Shown here piece after piece: positions 1 through 10,267 of a DNA stretch of 64,000 bases; position 1 is the stretch's first letter, and each line of letters begins with the position of its first letter. The DNA is taken from positions 1 through 64,000 of the forward strand of contig DDRS01000040.1 of the NCBI GenBank assembly GCA_002343685.1, given 5' to 3'. A model generated the notes under the pieces. The model was not told the origin of the DNA. It saw nothing but the letters and a program-made list of their open reading frames with translations, and made no database searches. This DNA is from Thiobacillus denitrificans. Its GTDB lineage: Bacteria > Pseudomonadota > Gammaproteobacteria > Burkholderiales > Thiobacillaceae. The translations under genes were made by a program, and so were the position numbers.

Positions 1-24
1 CAGTAGTTAAGCAGAGGTTTCAAG

Positions 25-360
25 ATGGATCTGCAGAAAATGATGGATTTGCCGGGCGCACTCGCGGCGTTTACCTACGCTGACAAGGGGGATCTGCAAT
101 CGCATGTGTTGCGCGAAGGCACCGAGCTGACGCCGCAGGTGCTGGATTTGCTGGCGCGTTCGTGCGTGGCCAATCTGGCGATTGCCGGTATGGAAGCGCG
201 TGGCTGGGAAGCGCTCACGGGTCAAAGCGGATTCCAGCCGATCAAGGGTTTCTCGGTGGTGGGGCTGGAATGGTCGGTGGTGGTGAACGGCAACTGCGGC
301 GTGGTGGTCAGGAATCGCGACGCCGATTACGAAGCCACGTTCAATGCCCTGCAGGCCTGA
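25..360 (+). CDS. DUF2173-like small protein, copy 1
   Basis: A 111-residue soluble protein with no signal peptide or membrane segment. It starts with an ATG behind a purine-rich AGAGG-type site and is followed nine bases later by a second gene of exactly the same length. The two share a layout: a short N-terminal strand, a helix with L-x-x-L-A, and a central G-W-x-P-x-x-G-[FW] segment. I recognise the family only loosely as DUF2173 (roadblock/LC7-like fold), found mainly in chemolithotrophic proteobacteria; its biochemical role is not established. The pair probably forms one transcript that began before the window. Confidence 0.7.
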   Translation: MDLQKMMDLPGALAAFTYADKGDLQSHVLREGTELTPQVLDLLARSCVANLAIAGMEARGWEALTGQSGFQPIKGFSVVGLEWSVVVNGNCGVVVRNRDADYEATFNALQA

Positions 361-369
361 GGAGCGCGT

Positions 370-705
370 ATGTCGCTGAGAAAAATCCTGGTGCTCGACG
401 GCGTGACGGCCGTGTGCCGCTTTCGTGACGACGGCGTGATCATGGAGGCCGAAGGCATGCTGTCGCCGGAGTTGATGGAGCGTTTGGCGAAATTCGCCCA
501 CTGGTATCGCCGCATGGTGTCGGGCAATACCGATCTGCTGTCCCTGTTTTCGCAAATGCGCGGCTGGTCTCCGTCGCAGGGCTGGATCGTTCAGGGGGTC
601 GCCACGACAGTGTGCAGCGTCGGCAACATGGTCTGCCTGTTCGAGAACGCGGAAGGGGCGTTGAACGAAGTCATGCTGGCGCTCCGCGAAGCCGCACACG
701 AGTAA
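370..705 (+). CDS. DUF2173-like small protein, copy 2
   Basis: A 111-residue paralogue of the preceding gene, nine bases downstream, with a GGAG ribosome site just before its ATG. It carries the same G-W-S-P-S-Q-G-W block near residue 75 and a GNMVCLFEN strand near the C-terminus. Tandem DUF2173-like copies fit a heterodimer, as in other roadblock-fold proteins, but that is inference. Tandem hairpins with a T-run follow about 40 bases after the stop, so the pair looks like a complete transcription unit separate from ilvB. Confidence 0.7.
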   Translation: MSLRKILVLDGVTAVCRFRDDGVIMEAEGMLSPELMERLAKFAHWYRRMVSGNTDLLSLFSQMRGWSPSQGWIVQGVATTVCSVGNMVCLFENAEGALNEVMLALREAAHE

Positions 706-744
706 GCGCCCAGGCCACGCCTGCGGCGTTGTGAATTGAATATT

Positions 745-786
745 GAGCGGCTCGCCGCTCCGCCCCTCCGTATCGGAGGGGTTTTT
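745..786 (+). terminator. Tandem hairpins ending in a T-run
   Basis: A 7-bp stem (GAGCGGC/GCCGCTC, 2-base loop) is followed at once by an 8-bp stem (CCCCTCCG/CGGAGGGG, 3-base loop) and TTTTT. This is a textbook intrinsic terminator. It most simply ends the DUF2173-like transcript; a role as an ilv attenuator is possible, but I see no leader peptide rich in Ile, Leu or Val upstream. Confidence 0.8.
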
Positions 787-868
787 CATTGGCCCGGGAA
801 TGTTTGCTGGCCCCGGCGTGAAAATCAAGGCGCGGAAGTTTGCCGGATGGTTGCCATGGCATGATTTC

Positions 869-898
869 TTGACCGTTACAGGGCAAAACGATTACCCT
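869..898 (+). promoter_or_regulatory. Candidate sigma-70 promoter for ilvB
   Basis: TTGACC at 869-874 and TACCCT at 893-898, 18 bases apart, lie after the terminator and about 40 bases before the ilvB start. The -35 matches well and the -10 only moderately (T, A and final T). It is the best candidate in the gap, not a proven start. Confidence 0.35.
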
Positions 899-934
899 CA
901 CGGGTTCACCAACGAATTGATTTTTTACCAGTTT

Positions 935-2646
935 ATGGAAGCCACGGGCGCCGAGATCGTCGTACGTTGTCTGGCCGAAGAGGGGGTCGAGTTCGTGTTC
1001 GGCTATCCCGGCGGGGCCGTGCTCAACATCTACGACGAAATCTTCAAGCAGAACAAGTTCAAACATGTGCTGGTGCGCCACGAGCAGGCCGCGGTGCATG
1101 CCGCCGATGCCTACGCGCGCTCCACCGGCCGTGTCGGCGTGGCGCTGGTCACCTCCGGCCCCGGCGTCACCAATGCGGTGACCGGTATCGCCACCGCCTA
1201 CATGGATTCCATTCCCATCGTCGTGGTCACGGGCCAGGTTCCGACGCCGGCGATCGGCCTCGATGCCTTCCAGGAAGTCGACACCGTCGGCATCACGCGT
1301 CCTTGCGTCAAGCACAATTTCCTCGTCAAGGACGTGAAGGACCTCGCCGCGACGATGAAGAAAGCCTTCATCATCGCGGCCACCGGCCGGCCCGGCCCGG
1401 TCGTGGTCGACGTGCCCAAGGATGTGACCTATCACACCACGGATTTCGAATACCCGGCGACGGTCGAAATGCGTTCGTATAGCCCGGTGGTGAAGGGCCA
1501 TAGCGGCCAGATGAAGCGTGCCGTGCAGATGCTGCTGGAAGCCAAGCGCCCGATGATCTACGCCGGCGGCGGCGTGGTGCTGGGCGATGCCTCGGAACAA
1601 CTGGCCGAACTGACGCGCCTGCTGGGCTTTCCCATCACCAATACCCTGATGGGGTTGGGCGGCTACCCCGCGACCGACCGGCAGAACCTCGGCATGCTGG
1701 GCATGCACGGCACCTACGAAGCCAACATGGCGATGCAGCATAGTGACGTGCTGCTGGCAGTCGGTGCGCGCTTCGATGACCGCGTGATCGGCAACCCCGC
1801 GCATTTCGCGCGCGAGCAGCGCCGCATCATCCATATCGACGTCGATCCTTCGTCGATCTCCAAGCGCGTCAAGGTCGACGTGCCGATCGTCGGCGATGTC
1901 AAGAACGTGCTGACCGACATGCTGGCCCTGTTGAAACAGGCCAAGGAAAAACCGGATGTGGCCGCGCTGAATGCCTGGTGGACGCAGATCGAATTGTGGC
2001 GCTCGAAGAACTGTCTCAAGTACAACCGCAACAGCCCGATCATCAAGCCGCAGTACGTGGTTGAAAAGTTGTGGGAAGTGACCAAGGGCGACGCCTACGT
2101 GACGTCCGACGTGGGCCAGCACCAGATGTGGGCGGCGCAGTACTACAAGTTCGACAAGCCGCGCCGCTGGATCAATTCCGGCGGCCTGGGCACCATGGGC
2201 GTCGGCCTGCCGTATGCCATGGGCGTGCAGCTCGCGTTCCCCGACGCGCAGGTCGCCTGCATCACCGGCGAATCGAGCATCCAGATGAACATCCAGGAAC
2301 TCTCGACCTGCAAGCAGTACCGCATCCCGGTCAAGGTCGTCACGCTCAACAACCGCTACATGGGCATGGTGCGGCAGTGGCAGGAGTTCTTCTACGGCAG
2401 CCGCTACGCCGAGTCCTACATGGAGTCGCTGCCTGATTTCGTCAAGCTGGCCGAAGCCTATGGCCACGTCGGCATGCGCATCGACCGGCCCGAGGACGTC
2501 GAGGCCGCGCTGAAGGAAGCCTTCTCGCCCGCGCTCAAGGAACGCATGGTGTTCATGGACTTCCAGACCGACCAGACCGAGAACGTCTTCCCCATGGTGG
2601 AAGGCGGCAAGGGGCTGTCGGAAATGATCCTGGCGGAGGAACTGTG

Positions 2647-2647
<1 letters not shown>
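935..2647 (+). CDS. ilvB: Acetolactate synthase, large (catalytic) subunit
   Basis: Condenses two pyruvates to acetolactate, or pyruvate with 2-oxobutyrate to acetohydroxybutyrate, using thiamine diphosphate: the first common step to valine, leucine and isoleucine. The 570 residues hold the three TPP-enzyme domains. GYPGGAVL opens the N-terminal domain, Glu50 (RHEQAA) is the cofactor-activating glutamate, and the TPP/Mg motif reads GES (Glu446) followed by QMNIQEL instead of GDG. The frame stays open further upstream, but that would translate through the terminator; the start chosen gives the canonical MEATGAEIVV N-terminus. Its stop overlaps the ilvH start. Confidence 0.95.
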
Positions 2648-4186
<1,539 letters not shown>

Positions 4187-4190
4187 ATGC

Positions 4191-4278
4191 GTGAGGGGTG
4201 AGGGGTGAGGCGTGAGGGTGATGAGCCCGCGCGCCTCACCCCTTTCTCCTCACCCTTCACGCCTCACCCCTCACTCAC
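4191..4278 (+). repeat. GTGAGGG-type repeats forming a long inverted repeat
   Basis: The left arm is made of direct copies of GTGAGGG(G/C) and its complement recurs on the right (CCTCACCCCT, CACCCTTCACGCCTCACCCC). GTGAGGGGTGAGGCGTGA can pair across the centre, so the whole ilvC-psd gap folds into one large imperfect stem-loop. The right arm ends directly at the psd start codon, leaving no Shine-Dalgarno. It may act as terminator, attenuator or simply be an expanded repeat. Confidence 0.8.
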
Positions 4279-4905
4279 ATGCCCCATCCCCTTATCGCCC
4301 GCGAGGGCTGGCTGGTCCTCCTGGCCGCGTTTGCGGCCGCCCTCATCGCCACCTGGCTCATCGGCTGGTGGTCGATTCCGTTCTGGATCTGGGCGGTGTT
4401 CGCGTTGCAGTTCTTCCGCGATCCGGCGCGCGTACCGCCGGCCGATGCCGACGCGGTGATCTCGCCTGCGGATGGCCGCATCGTCTCGGTGGAGAAGGTG
4501 CGCGATTCCTACCTGGAACGCGATGCGTTGAAGATCAGCGTGTTCATGAACGTGTTCAACGTGCACTCCAACAAAAGTCCGGTCGACGGCGAGATCAAGG
4601 GGCTCTGGTACATGCCCGGCAGCTTCGTCAACGCCGACCTCGACAAGGCGTCCACCGAAAACGAACGCAACGCGATCTGGATCCAGACCGCGCGCGGCGA
4701 TGTGACGAGCGTGCAGATTGCCGGCCTGATCGCGCGGCGCATCCTGTGCTACGTGCGCACCGGCGACAAACTGGTGCGCGGCCAGCGCTACGGCTTCATC
4801 CGCTTCGGTTCGCGGGTCGACGTCTATCTGCCGACGACGGCGCGTGCCGAAGTCTCGATCGGGCAAAAAGTCACGGGCGGGCGTACCATATTGGCTCGCT
4901 GGTAA
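4279..4905 (+). CDS. psd: Phosphatidylserine decarboxylase proenzyme (short form)
   Basis: Decarboxylates phosphatidylserine to phosphatidylethanolamine at the inner membrane. The 208 residues fit the short PSD-A family. Hydrophobic N-terminal segments (about residues 11-45) give membrane association. The self-cleavage site is in [11 protein letters not shown]: cleavage before Ser178 would make the pyruvoyl cofactor, leaving a short alpha chain. [15 protein letters not shown] is the conserved core. It lies 12 bases before pssA, its upstream partner in the pathway. The start directly abuts a palindromic repeat and lacks an evident ribosome site. Confidence 0.95.
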   Translation: MPHPLIAREGWLVLLAAFAAALIATWLIGWWSIPFWIWAVFALQFFRDPARVPPADADAVISPADGRIVSVEKVRDSYLERDALKISVFMNVFNVHSNKSPVDGEIKGLWYMPGSFVNADLDKASTENERNAIWIQTARGDVTSVQIAGLIARRILCYVRTGDKLVRGQRYGFIRFGSRVDVYLPTTARAEVSIGQKVTGGRTILARW

Positions 4906-4917
4906 CCTTGGTTGGCC

Positions 4918-5712
4918 ATGCTCGACTTCCACCACCGCAAGACTGAATCGAAGCGCTCCCGGATGCGTGACCGCGGCATCTATCTGCTGCCCAACCTGTT
5001 CACCACCGGTGCACTGTTCGCCGGCTTCTTCGCGATCGTGCAGGCGATGAACGGCCGTTTCGAACTCGCGGCGGTGGCGATTTTCATCGCCATGGTGCTC
5101 GATGGCCTCGACGGCCGCGTCGCCCGCATGACGCATACCCAGAGCGCCTTCGGCGCCGAGTACGACAGCCTGTCCGACATGGTGTCGTTCGGCGTGGCGC
5201 CGGCGCTGGTGATCTACGAATTCGCCCTGCAGGGCCTGGGCAAGTTCGGCTGGATCGCCGCCTTCGTCTATTGTTCGGGCGCGGCGCTGCGGCTGGCGCG
5301 TTTCAACACCCAGATCGACGTGGTCACCGACAAGCGTTTCTTTCAGGGATTGCCCAGCCCTGCGGCTGCAGCATTGACCGCGGGCTTCGTCTGGGTGATG
5401 GTCGAATATGGCATAGCCGGCCACGACGTGCGCTGGCTGGCCGCAGTGATCGCGCTGTTCGGCGGGCTCACCATGGTCAGCAACTTCCGCTATTACAGCG
5501 GCAAGGAAATCAACCTCAGGCGGAGCGTTCCGTTCTTCGCCATCCTGCTGATCGTGCTGGCCTTCATACTGGTGTCGACCAGTCCGCCCGAAGTGCTGTT
5601 CGTCGTGTTCCTGCTGTATGGACTGTCTGGGTATGTCGACGCGTTGCTGCAGCGGATTCGCCACAAAAAAACGGCTGAGACGGCTGCCCCCTTGCAGGGC
5701 AGCGAAAAATAG
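4918..5712 (+). CDS. pssA: CDP-diacylglycerol--serine O-phosphatidyltransferase
   Basis: Makes phosphatidylserine from CDP-diacylglycerol and serine, feeding Psd. A 264-residue integral membrane protein of the CDP-alcohol phosphatidyltransferase family. The full signature D-x2-D-G-x2-A-R-x8-G-x3-D-x3-D is present (Asp62, Asp65, Gly66, Ala69, Arg70, Gly79, Asp83, Asp87). Several hydrophobic helices follow. I chose the ATG over a TTG two codons earlier. Its position between psd and leuA is common in betaproteobacteria. Confidence 0.95.
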   Translation: MLDFHHRKTESKRSRMRDRGIYLLPNLFTTGALFAGFFAIVQAMNGRFELAAVAIFIAMVLDGLDGRVARMTHTQSAFGAEYDSLSDMVSFGVAPALVIYEFALQGLGKFGWIAAFVYCSGAALRLARFNTQIDVVTDKRFFQGLPSPAAAALTAGFVWVMVEYGIAGHDVRWLAAVIALFGGLTMVSNFRYYSGKEINLRRSVPFFAILLIVLAFILVSTSPPEVLFVVFLLYGLSGYVDALLQRIRHKKTAETAAPLQGSEK

Positions 5713-5719
5713 ATAGAAT
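5692..5719 (+). promoter_or_regulatory. Candidate promoter for the leuA leader
   Basis: TAGAAT at 5714-5719 is one mismatch from the -10 consensus; TTGCAG lies 16 bases upstream, inside the end of pssA. Transcription would begin within a few bases of the leader ATG at 5727, suggesting a leaderless or near-leaderless message. Confidence 0.4.
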
Positions 5720-5726
5720 CTGGACC

Positions 5727-5816
5727 ATGTCTAACCAGTCGCACCCGTCCTATCTCCTCTGCCTGTCGAACGTCCTGTTCGGCAGCCTGCTGCTGCGCGT
5801 CGCGCGCACATACTGA
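5727..5816 (+). CDS. Probable Leu-rich leader peptide upstream of leuA
   Basis: A 29-codon open frame between pssA and leuA. Seven codons are Leu, including YLLCL at residues 9-13 and an LLL run at residues 21-23, and there is a good -10 element immediately upstream. Leader peptides rich in the pathway's end product are known from attenuation control of leu operons in other proteobacteria. I find no clear terminator with a T-run between its stop and leuA; only a 5-bp stem (GCCGC/GCGGC) is present, so the mechanism is open. It could also be a chance frame. Confidence 0.5.
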   Translation: MSNQSHPSYLLCLSNVLFGSLLLRVARTY

Positions 5817-5867
5817 ACCCCCTCCCCCTGCAGTACCCCGCGCCGCCTGCTTCTCGCGGCAACCCGA

Positions 5868-5873
5868 TATAAT
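5868..5873 (+). promoter_or_regulatory. leuA: Perfect TATAAT before leuA
   Basis: An exact -10 hexamer 37 bases before the leuA start. The -35 region is weak (CTGCTT at 15 bases). It could give a second, short leuA transcript that bypasses the leader peptide. Confidence 0.4.
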
Positions 5874-5909
5874 GCGTCGGCTTGACGCCGACCCTCCATG
5901 GAGCCTGCC

Positions 5910-7445
5910 ATGAAAGACCGTTTGTTTATTTTCGATACCACCTTGCGCGACGGCGAGCAAAGCCCCGGCGCGTCGATGACCCGCGACGAGAAAGTCCGTA
6001 TCGCGCGCCAGCTGGAAAAGCTCGGCGTCGACGTGATCGAGGCGGGATTCGCCGCCGCCAGCCCGGGCGATGCCGAGGCGATCCGCACGATCGCCGAAAC
6101 GATCCAGCACTCGACCGTGTGTTCGCTGGCGCGTGCCAACGAACGCGACATCCACGCGGCGGGCGGCGCGATCAAGCCGGCGAAGTCCGGGCGCATCCAC
6201 ACCTTCATCGCCACCAGCCCGATCCACATGGAGAAGAAGCTGCGCATGCAGCCGGACCAGGTGGTCGAGGCGGCGGTCAAGGCCGTGAAGCTCGCACTCG
6301 AATACACCGACGACGTCGAATTCTCGGCCGAGGACGCGGTGCGTTCCGACATGGATTTTCTCGTCCGCATCTTCGACGAGGTGATCAAGGCCGGCGCCAA
6401 AACCATCAATGTGCCCGACACCGTCGGCTACAGCATCCCGGCCTTGTGGGGCGAGCGCATGAAGCAGCTGATCGAGCGCGTGCCCGGCTCCGACAAGGTC
6501 GTCTGGTCGACCCACTGCCACAATGATCTCGGCATGGCGGTTGCCAACTCGCTTGCCGCGGTGATGAACGGCGCGCGCCAGGTCGAGTGCACCATCAACG
6601 GCCTCGGCGAGCGTGCAGGCAACGCCTCGCTGGAGGAGATCGTGATGGCGGTGCGCACCCGCAAGGACGTGTTCCACTGCGACACGCGCATCGACGCCAC
6701 GCAGATCGTGCCTGCGTCCAAGCTCGTCTCCACCATCACCGGCTATCCGGTGCAGCCCAACAAGGCCATCGTCGGCGCCAACGCCTTCGCCCACGAATCC
6801 GGCATCCACCAGGACGGCGTCCTCAAGCATCGCGAGACCTACGAAATCATGCGGGCCGAGGACGTGGGCTGGAATGCCAACCGCCTCACCCTCGGCAAGC
6901 TCTCCGGCCGCAATGCATTCAAGACCAAGCTTGCCGAACTCGGCATCGTGCTCGATAGCGAGGAGGCGCTCAACGCAGCCTTTGCCCGCTTCAAGGACCT
7001 GGCCGACAAGAAGCGCGAGATCTTCGACGAGGACCTGCAGGCACTGGTGTCCGACGAAGGCTATGCCGCCGAGCACGAACGCTTCAAGCTGGTATCGATG
7101 AAGGTGTGTTCGGAGACCGGCGAGATTCCGCGCGCGCAGCTCGTCTTCACTGACGACGGCGCCGAATGGCAGGCCGACGGCCAGGGCTCCGGCCCGGTCG
7201 ACGCCACCTTCAAGGCGCTCGAATCGGTGGTCCACAGCGGAGCGGACCTGCTGCTCTATTCGGTCAACAACATCACCAGCGGCACCGATGCGCAGGGCGA
7301 GGTGACGGTGCGGTTGGCGCAGGATGGGCGCGTGGTGAACGGGCAGGGCGCCGATACCGACATCGTGGTGGCCTCGGCCAAGGCCTATCTGCATGCGCTC
7401 AACAAGCTGCACAGCAAGCGTGAACGCGCACATCCCCAGGTGTGA
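5910..7445 (+). CDS. leuA: 2-isopropylmalate synthase
   Basis: Condenses acetyl-CoA with 2-oxoisovalerate, the first committed step of leucine synthesis. The 511 residues include the TIM barrel beginning [12 protein letters not shown] (Asp9-Gln17 metal and acid site), the HCHNDLG metal motif, [10 protein letters not shown] and a C-terminal leucine-binding regulatory domain. The start at [11 protein letters not shown] has a GGAG site six bases upstream; an in-frame ATG four codons earlier has none. With ilvBHC upstream it completes the route from pyruvate toward leucine. leuBCD are not in the window. Confidence 0.96.
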   Translation: MKDRLFIFDTTLRDGEQSPGASMTRDEKVRIARQLEKLGVDVIEAGFAAASPGDAEAIRTIAETIQHSTVCSLARANERDIHAAGGAIKPAKSGRIHTFIATSPIHMEKKLRMQPDQVVEAAVKAVKLALEYTDDVEFSAEDAVRSDMDFLVRIFDEVIKAGAKTINVPDTVGYSIPALWGERMKQLIERVPGSDKVVWSTHCHNDLGMAVANSLAAVMNGARQVECTINGLGERAGNASLEEIVMAVRTRKDVFHCDTRIDATQIVPASKLVSTITGYPVQPNKAIVGANAFAHESGIHQDGVLKHRETYEIMRAEDVGWNANRLTLGKLSGRNAFKTKLAELGIVLDSEEALNAAFARFKDLADKKREIFDEDLQALVSDEGYAAEHERFKLVSMKVCSETGEIPRAQLVFTDDGAEWQADGQGSGPVDATFKALESVVHSGADLLLYSVNNITSGTDAQGEVTVRLAQDGRVVNGQGADTDIVVASAKAYLHALNKLHSKRERAHPQV

Positions 7446-7457
7446 GACCGGCCCGAT

Positions 7458-7482
7458 GGAAATGCCCCGCCGGGGCGTTTCC
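7458..7482 (+). terminator. Hairpin after leuA
   Basis: An 11-base inverted repeat (GGAAATGCCCC/GGGGCGTTTCC with one G-T pair, 3-base loop) lies 12 bases after the leuA stop. There is no T-run, so it is terminator-like rather than a certain intrinsic terminator. Confidence 0.5.
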
Positions 7483-7698
7483 ATTGACCCGGCCGATCCG
7501 GCCCGGTAGGCTCCACGTCCATGAACGCGCAACACGTCATTTCCGCACCATACTTCGCCAAGCGACTGTGGCTAGGGTTCTCCCTGTGTCGCAGTCCGCT
7601 CCACGCTTAACTTAATTTCATTCACGGGGCACTGCGGGTCCGACCGCCTTGTACCCCGTTTGCCGTCGACCCGCCTTGGTTCCTCTGGGTCTCCTATC

Positions 7699-8625
7699 AT
7701 GGCAAACGATACACAAATCAGATTGATCAATCAGGATGCGCTGGTCGGCGTGGTCTTTGCGCTGCTCGCAGCGGTGGGGTTTTCGGCCAAGGCCATCCTC
7801 GTCAAGCTGGCCTACCTCGACCGCGTCGATGCGGTGACGCTGCTGGCCTTGCGCATGGCGTTCTCGGTGCCGTTCTTCATCGGCGTGGCGCTGTGGGTGC
7901 GACGCCAGCATGCCGAGCCGCTCAGCCGGCATGACCGGTTCCTCGTGCTGGTGCTGGGCCTGGTCGGCTATTACCTGTCCAGCTTGCTGGATTTTCTCGG
8001 ACTGCAAACGATCTCCGCCGGCCTGGAGCGGCTGATCCTGTTCCTGTATCCGACGATGACGGTGATCCTGTCGGCCCTGCTGTACCGGCGTGCCATCGGC
8101 AAGTCGGTCATGGCAGCGATGGCCGTGTGCTATGCGGGCATTGCATTGGTGTTTGTCCACGACGTGGGAACGATGCAGGGCGGGATCGTGCTGGGCGCAT
8201 CGCTGGTGTTCGCCAGCACCCTGTCCTATTCCGTCTACCTGGTGGGCGCGGGCCATGCCATCGCGCGGATCGGCGCGGCACGCTTCACGGCCTATGCGAT
8301 GATCGTGGCGACCACGGCCAGCCTGCTGCAGTTCGCATTCACGCATCCGCTCCATGCGCTCGAAGTGCCGGCGCGGGTCTACGAACTCGCCCTGGCCATG
8401 GCGATCTTTTCCACGCTGCTGCCGGTGTTCCTGCTGTCGCACGCCATCCGCCGCATCGGTTCCGGCAACACCTCGCTGATCGGCTCCATCGGGCCGGTCA
8501 GCACCCTCCTCATGGCCTATGTGTTCCTGCAGGAGGGCCTGTCGCCCGTGCAGGTTGCCGGTTCCGCGCTGGTGCTGGCGGGCGTGCTCATCGTCAGCCT
8601 CGACAGCCGGCGTGCCGGCACGTAG
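7699..8625 (+). CDS. DMT-family (EamA) transporter
   Basis: A 308-residue inner-membrane protein with about ten hydrophobic helices in two EamA repeats, typical of drug/metabolite exporters. The substrate is unknown. The start at MANDTQIR follows a gap of about 250 bases after leuA in which I see no gene. No strong ribosome site is visible, and an in-frame TTG 13 codons upstream exists. It converges on the six-gene minus-strand operon: only nine bases separate the two stop codons. Confidence 0.85.
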   Translation: MANDTQIRLINQDALVGVVFALLAAVGFSAKAILVKLAYLDRVDAVTLLALRMAFSVPFFIGVALWVRRQHAEPLSRHDRFLVLVLGLVGYYLSSLLDFLGLQTISAGLERLILFLYPTMTVILSALLYRRAIGKSVMAAMAVCYAGIALVFVHDVGTMQGGIVLGASLVFASTLSYSVYLVGAGHAIARIGAARFTAYAMIVATTASLLQFAFTHPLHALEVPARVYELALAMAIFSTLLPVFLLSHAIRRIGSGNTSLIGSIGPVSTLLMAYVFLQEGLSPVQVAGSALVLAGVLIVSLDSRRAGT

Positions 8626-8634
8626 CAGGCGGGA

Positions 8635-8772
8635 CTACAGCAGCTGCTGCGCAGGATACGTCATGTCCCAGTACAGCCACAGCCACCCGCCCAGGCTGGC
8701 GAGGACGAAGACCAGGCACCAGAACGTGTCGAGCCAGTCGGCCGTTTTGTTCATCGCGACACGCCGTGTCAT
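8635..8772 (-). CDS. Small single-span membrane peptide at operon end
   Basis: A 45-codon frame on the minus strand that starts in the ATGA overlap with the stop of the TPR gene. An internal ATG would give 39 residues beginning MNKTADWLDTFW. It has one hydrophobic span rich in Trp and Leu (LVFVLASLGGWLWLYW) and a short polar tail. ATGA coupling matches the other junctions of this operon, which is the main support. Function unknown; no homologue recognised. Confidence 0.6.
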   Translation of the reverse strand: MTRRVAMNKTADWLDTFWCLVFVLASLGGWLWLYWDMTYPAQQLL

Positions 8773-9437
8773 CTGCCGGCGAGCTGGTCGCCATGCTTCT
8801 GCCGCAGCTTGTCCAGCAGTTGCTGGGCTTCCTGGCGGCGGCCGGCATCGGCGTCCTCGCGGCCGGGTCGGGCGGGTGCGGCCAGGGCGCGCTTCAGGTG
8901 ATCGGCCGCCTGCACGTAGTTGCCCTGGTCGGCGAGCAGGTCCGCATAGAAGTAATTGGGATCGATGCCGTCGGGATTGATGGCGAGCGCCTTTTCAAGA
9001 TAGGCCTTCGCTTTCTGCTTGTCGCCGAATCCGATCGGCCATCCCGGGACCTTGGCGTAGAGACTGCCCAGCGAGTTGTAGACGGAGCCGTTCAGCGCAG
9101 TCGGATTGATCTTCTCGGCTGCCAGCAGCAGGGTGCGCGCCTGCTTGACCTTGCTCAGCGCACCCAGGCCGCCGTCGGCCTGGGCCGCGCTGGCGAGGGC
9201 GATGGCTTCCCAGATCATCGGCTCGGCCCGGCCGGGGTAAGCCTGGGCCACCTGTTGGGCATGCGCGATCAGGGTATCGAAGGCGGCTTCCTTGCCGGCT
9301 TTTGGCGTCTGGTAGGACACCTTGGCCCACTGATGGCCAAGGTCGGCGATGGCACTGGCCAGCGTGGGCGGGGCGGCGAAGCTTGTCGCGGTCAGACTGG
9401 CGAACAGGACGAGCGTGGCGAGGGACGTGCGGAACAT
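8769..9437 (-). CDS. Exported TPR-repeat protein
   Basis: A 222-residue protein with a signal peptide (MFRTSLATLVLFASLTATSFA, cleavage after Ala-Ala likely) and helical TPR-like repeats across about residues 60-200 (LASAAQ, YNSLGSLY and FYADLLADQGNY segments). It is probably a periplasmic scaffold. A GGAG site precedes the ATG. Fifth gene of the operon headed by the thermostable-hemolysin-family gene, 23 bases after the SDR gene. The same strand stays open much further upstream, but that is a shadow of the SDR. Confidence 0.8.
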   Translation of the reverse strand: MFRTSLATLVLFASLTATSFAAPPTLASAIADLGHQWAKVSYQTPKAGKEAAFDTLIAHAQQVAQAYPGRAEPMIWEAIALASAAQADGGLGALSKVKQARTLLLAAEKINPTALNGSVYNSLGSLYAKVPGWPIGFGDKQKAKAYLEKALAINPDGIDPNYFYADLLADQGNYVQAADHLKRALAAPARPGREDADAGRRQEAQQLLDKLRQKHGDQLAGR

Positions 9438-9460
9438 GGTCGTTCTCCGGGTGGCGGGCA

Positions 9461-10267
9461 TTAACGGGTGGATTCGGCGGCGAAGGGACGCATCAGGGCA
9501 GCCTGTTTGATCAGGCTCGGGTCGACCAGGCGCGGGAGGACCGAGTTGATGCGCACGAACAGCTTCTCGGGCCAGCCGAGGTAGCGCTCGCGATCGTCGC
9601 GTTCGATGGTGGCGATGACGCTGGCGGCGACGCTTTCGGGCTCGTCCTGGTTCATCTTCAGGGCGTTCGCCATGCGCGCGACCACGTTGCGGTTGAAAGC
9701 GGTCTTGGTGAAACGCGGGGCGACGTAGGTGATGCCGACGCCGGTGCCCGCCAGTTCGCGCCGCAACGCTTCGGAAAAACCGCGCAGCGCGAACTTGCTG
9801 GCCGAATAGGAGGCGAAGCAGGGAAAGCCGATGGACCCGAAGATCGATCCGACGTTGACGATCTTTCCCGTTCCGCGCGCCAGCATGTGGGGCAGAACGG
9901 CATTGACCAGGGCGATCGGCGCAATGGTGTTGACCTGGAACAGCATGGCCGTGTCGGCGGCGCGTTCCTGGGCAAAGAATCCGAAATTCTGCACGCCTGC
10001 GCAATTGATCAGGATGTCGATGCTTCCCGCCTGCTCGAGTGCCTGCTCGATCAGGCGGGCCGGCATGCCGGGCTGCGCGATGTCGCCGGTCAGCGCCAGG
10101 ACCTTGCCGCCCGAACCGCGGAGTTCCGTGGCGAGGCGCTCCAGCCTGTCGCCGTCGCGATTGACGAGGACCAAAGACGCGCCGCGCCAGGCGAGTTCGC
10201 GCGCGATGGCGCCGCCGATGCCGCCGCTGGCGCCTGTGATCAGAACCGTGCTGCCGGATATGTTCAT
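9461..10267 (-). CDS. Short-chain dehydrogenase/reductase (SDR)
   Basis: A 268-residue classical SDR: TGASGGIG nucleotide motif (residues 11-18), NCAG, and catalytic YSASK with the upstream Ser in VGSIFGS. It probably reduces a carbonyl or oxidises an alcohol with NAD(P)H. The ATG lies in an ATGA overlap with the diiron-oxygenase gene and has AGGAG upstream. Its place with an acyl ligase and an oxygenase suggests it modifies an acyl-derived intermediate; the substrate is not known. Confidence 0.85.
   Translation of the reverse strand: MNISGSTVLITGASGGIGGAIARELAWRGASLVLVNRDGDRLERLATELRGSGGKVLALTGDIAQPGMPARLIEQALEQAGSIDILINCAGVQNFGFFAQERAADTAMLFQVNTIAPIALVNAVLPHMLARGTGKIVNVGSIFGSIGFPCFASYSASKFALRGFSEALRRELAGTGVGITYVAPRFTKTAFNRNVVARMANALKMNQDEPESVAASVIATIERDDRERYLGWPEKLFVRINSVLPRLVDPSLIKQAALMRPFAAESTR

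Noticed and set aside
743..934. A 64-codon N-terminal extension of ilvB.
   Set aside because: It would be translated through an intrinsic terminator, and homologues begin at MEATGAEIVV.
671..2467. A 598-codon minus-strand frame opposite ilvB.
   Set aside because: Shadow frame typical of high-GC DNA: His/Arg/Val-rich with no domain. Many similar ones lie opposite ilvC, nrdA, tex and trpB2.
8594..8848. An 84-codon minus frame at the end of the T_hemolysin operon.
   Set aside because: The coupled 45-codon frame in another phase has better support.
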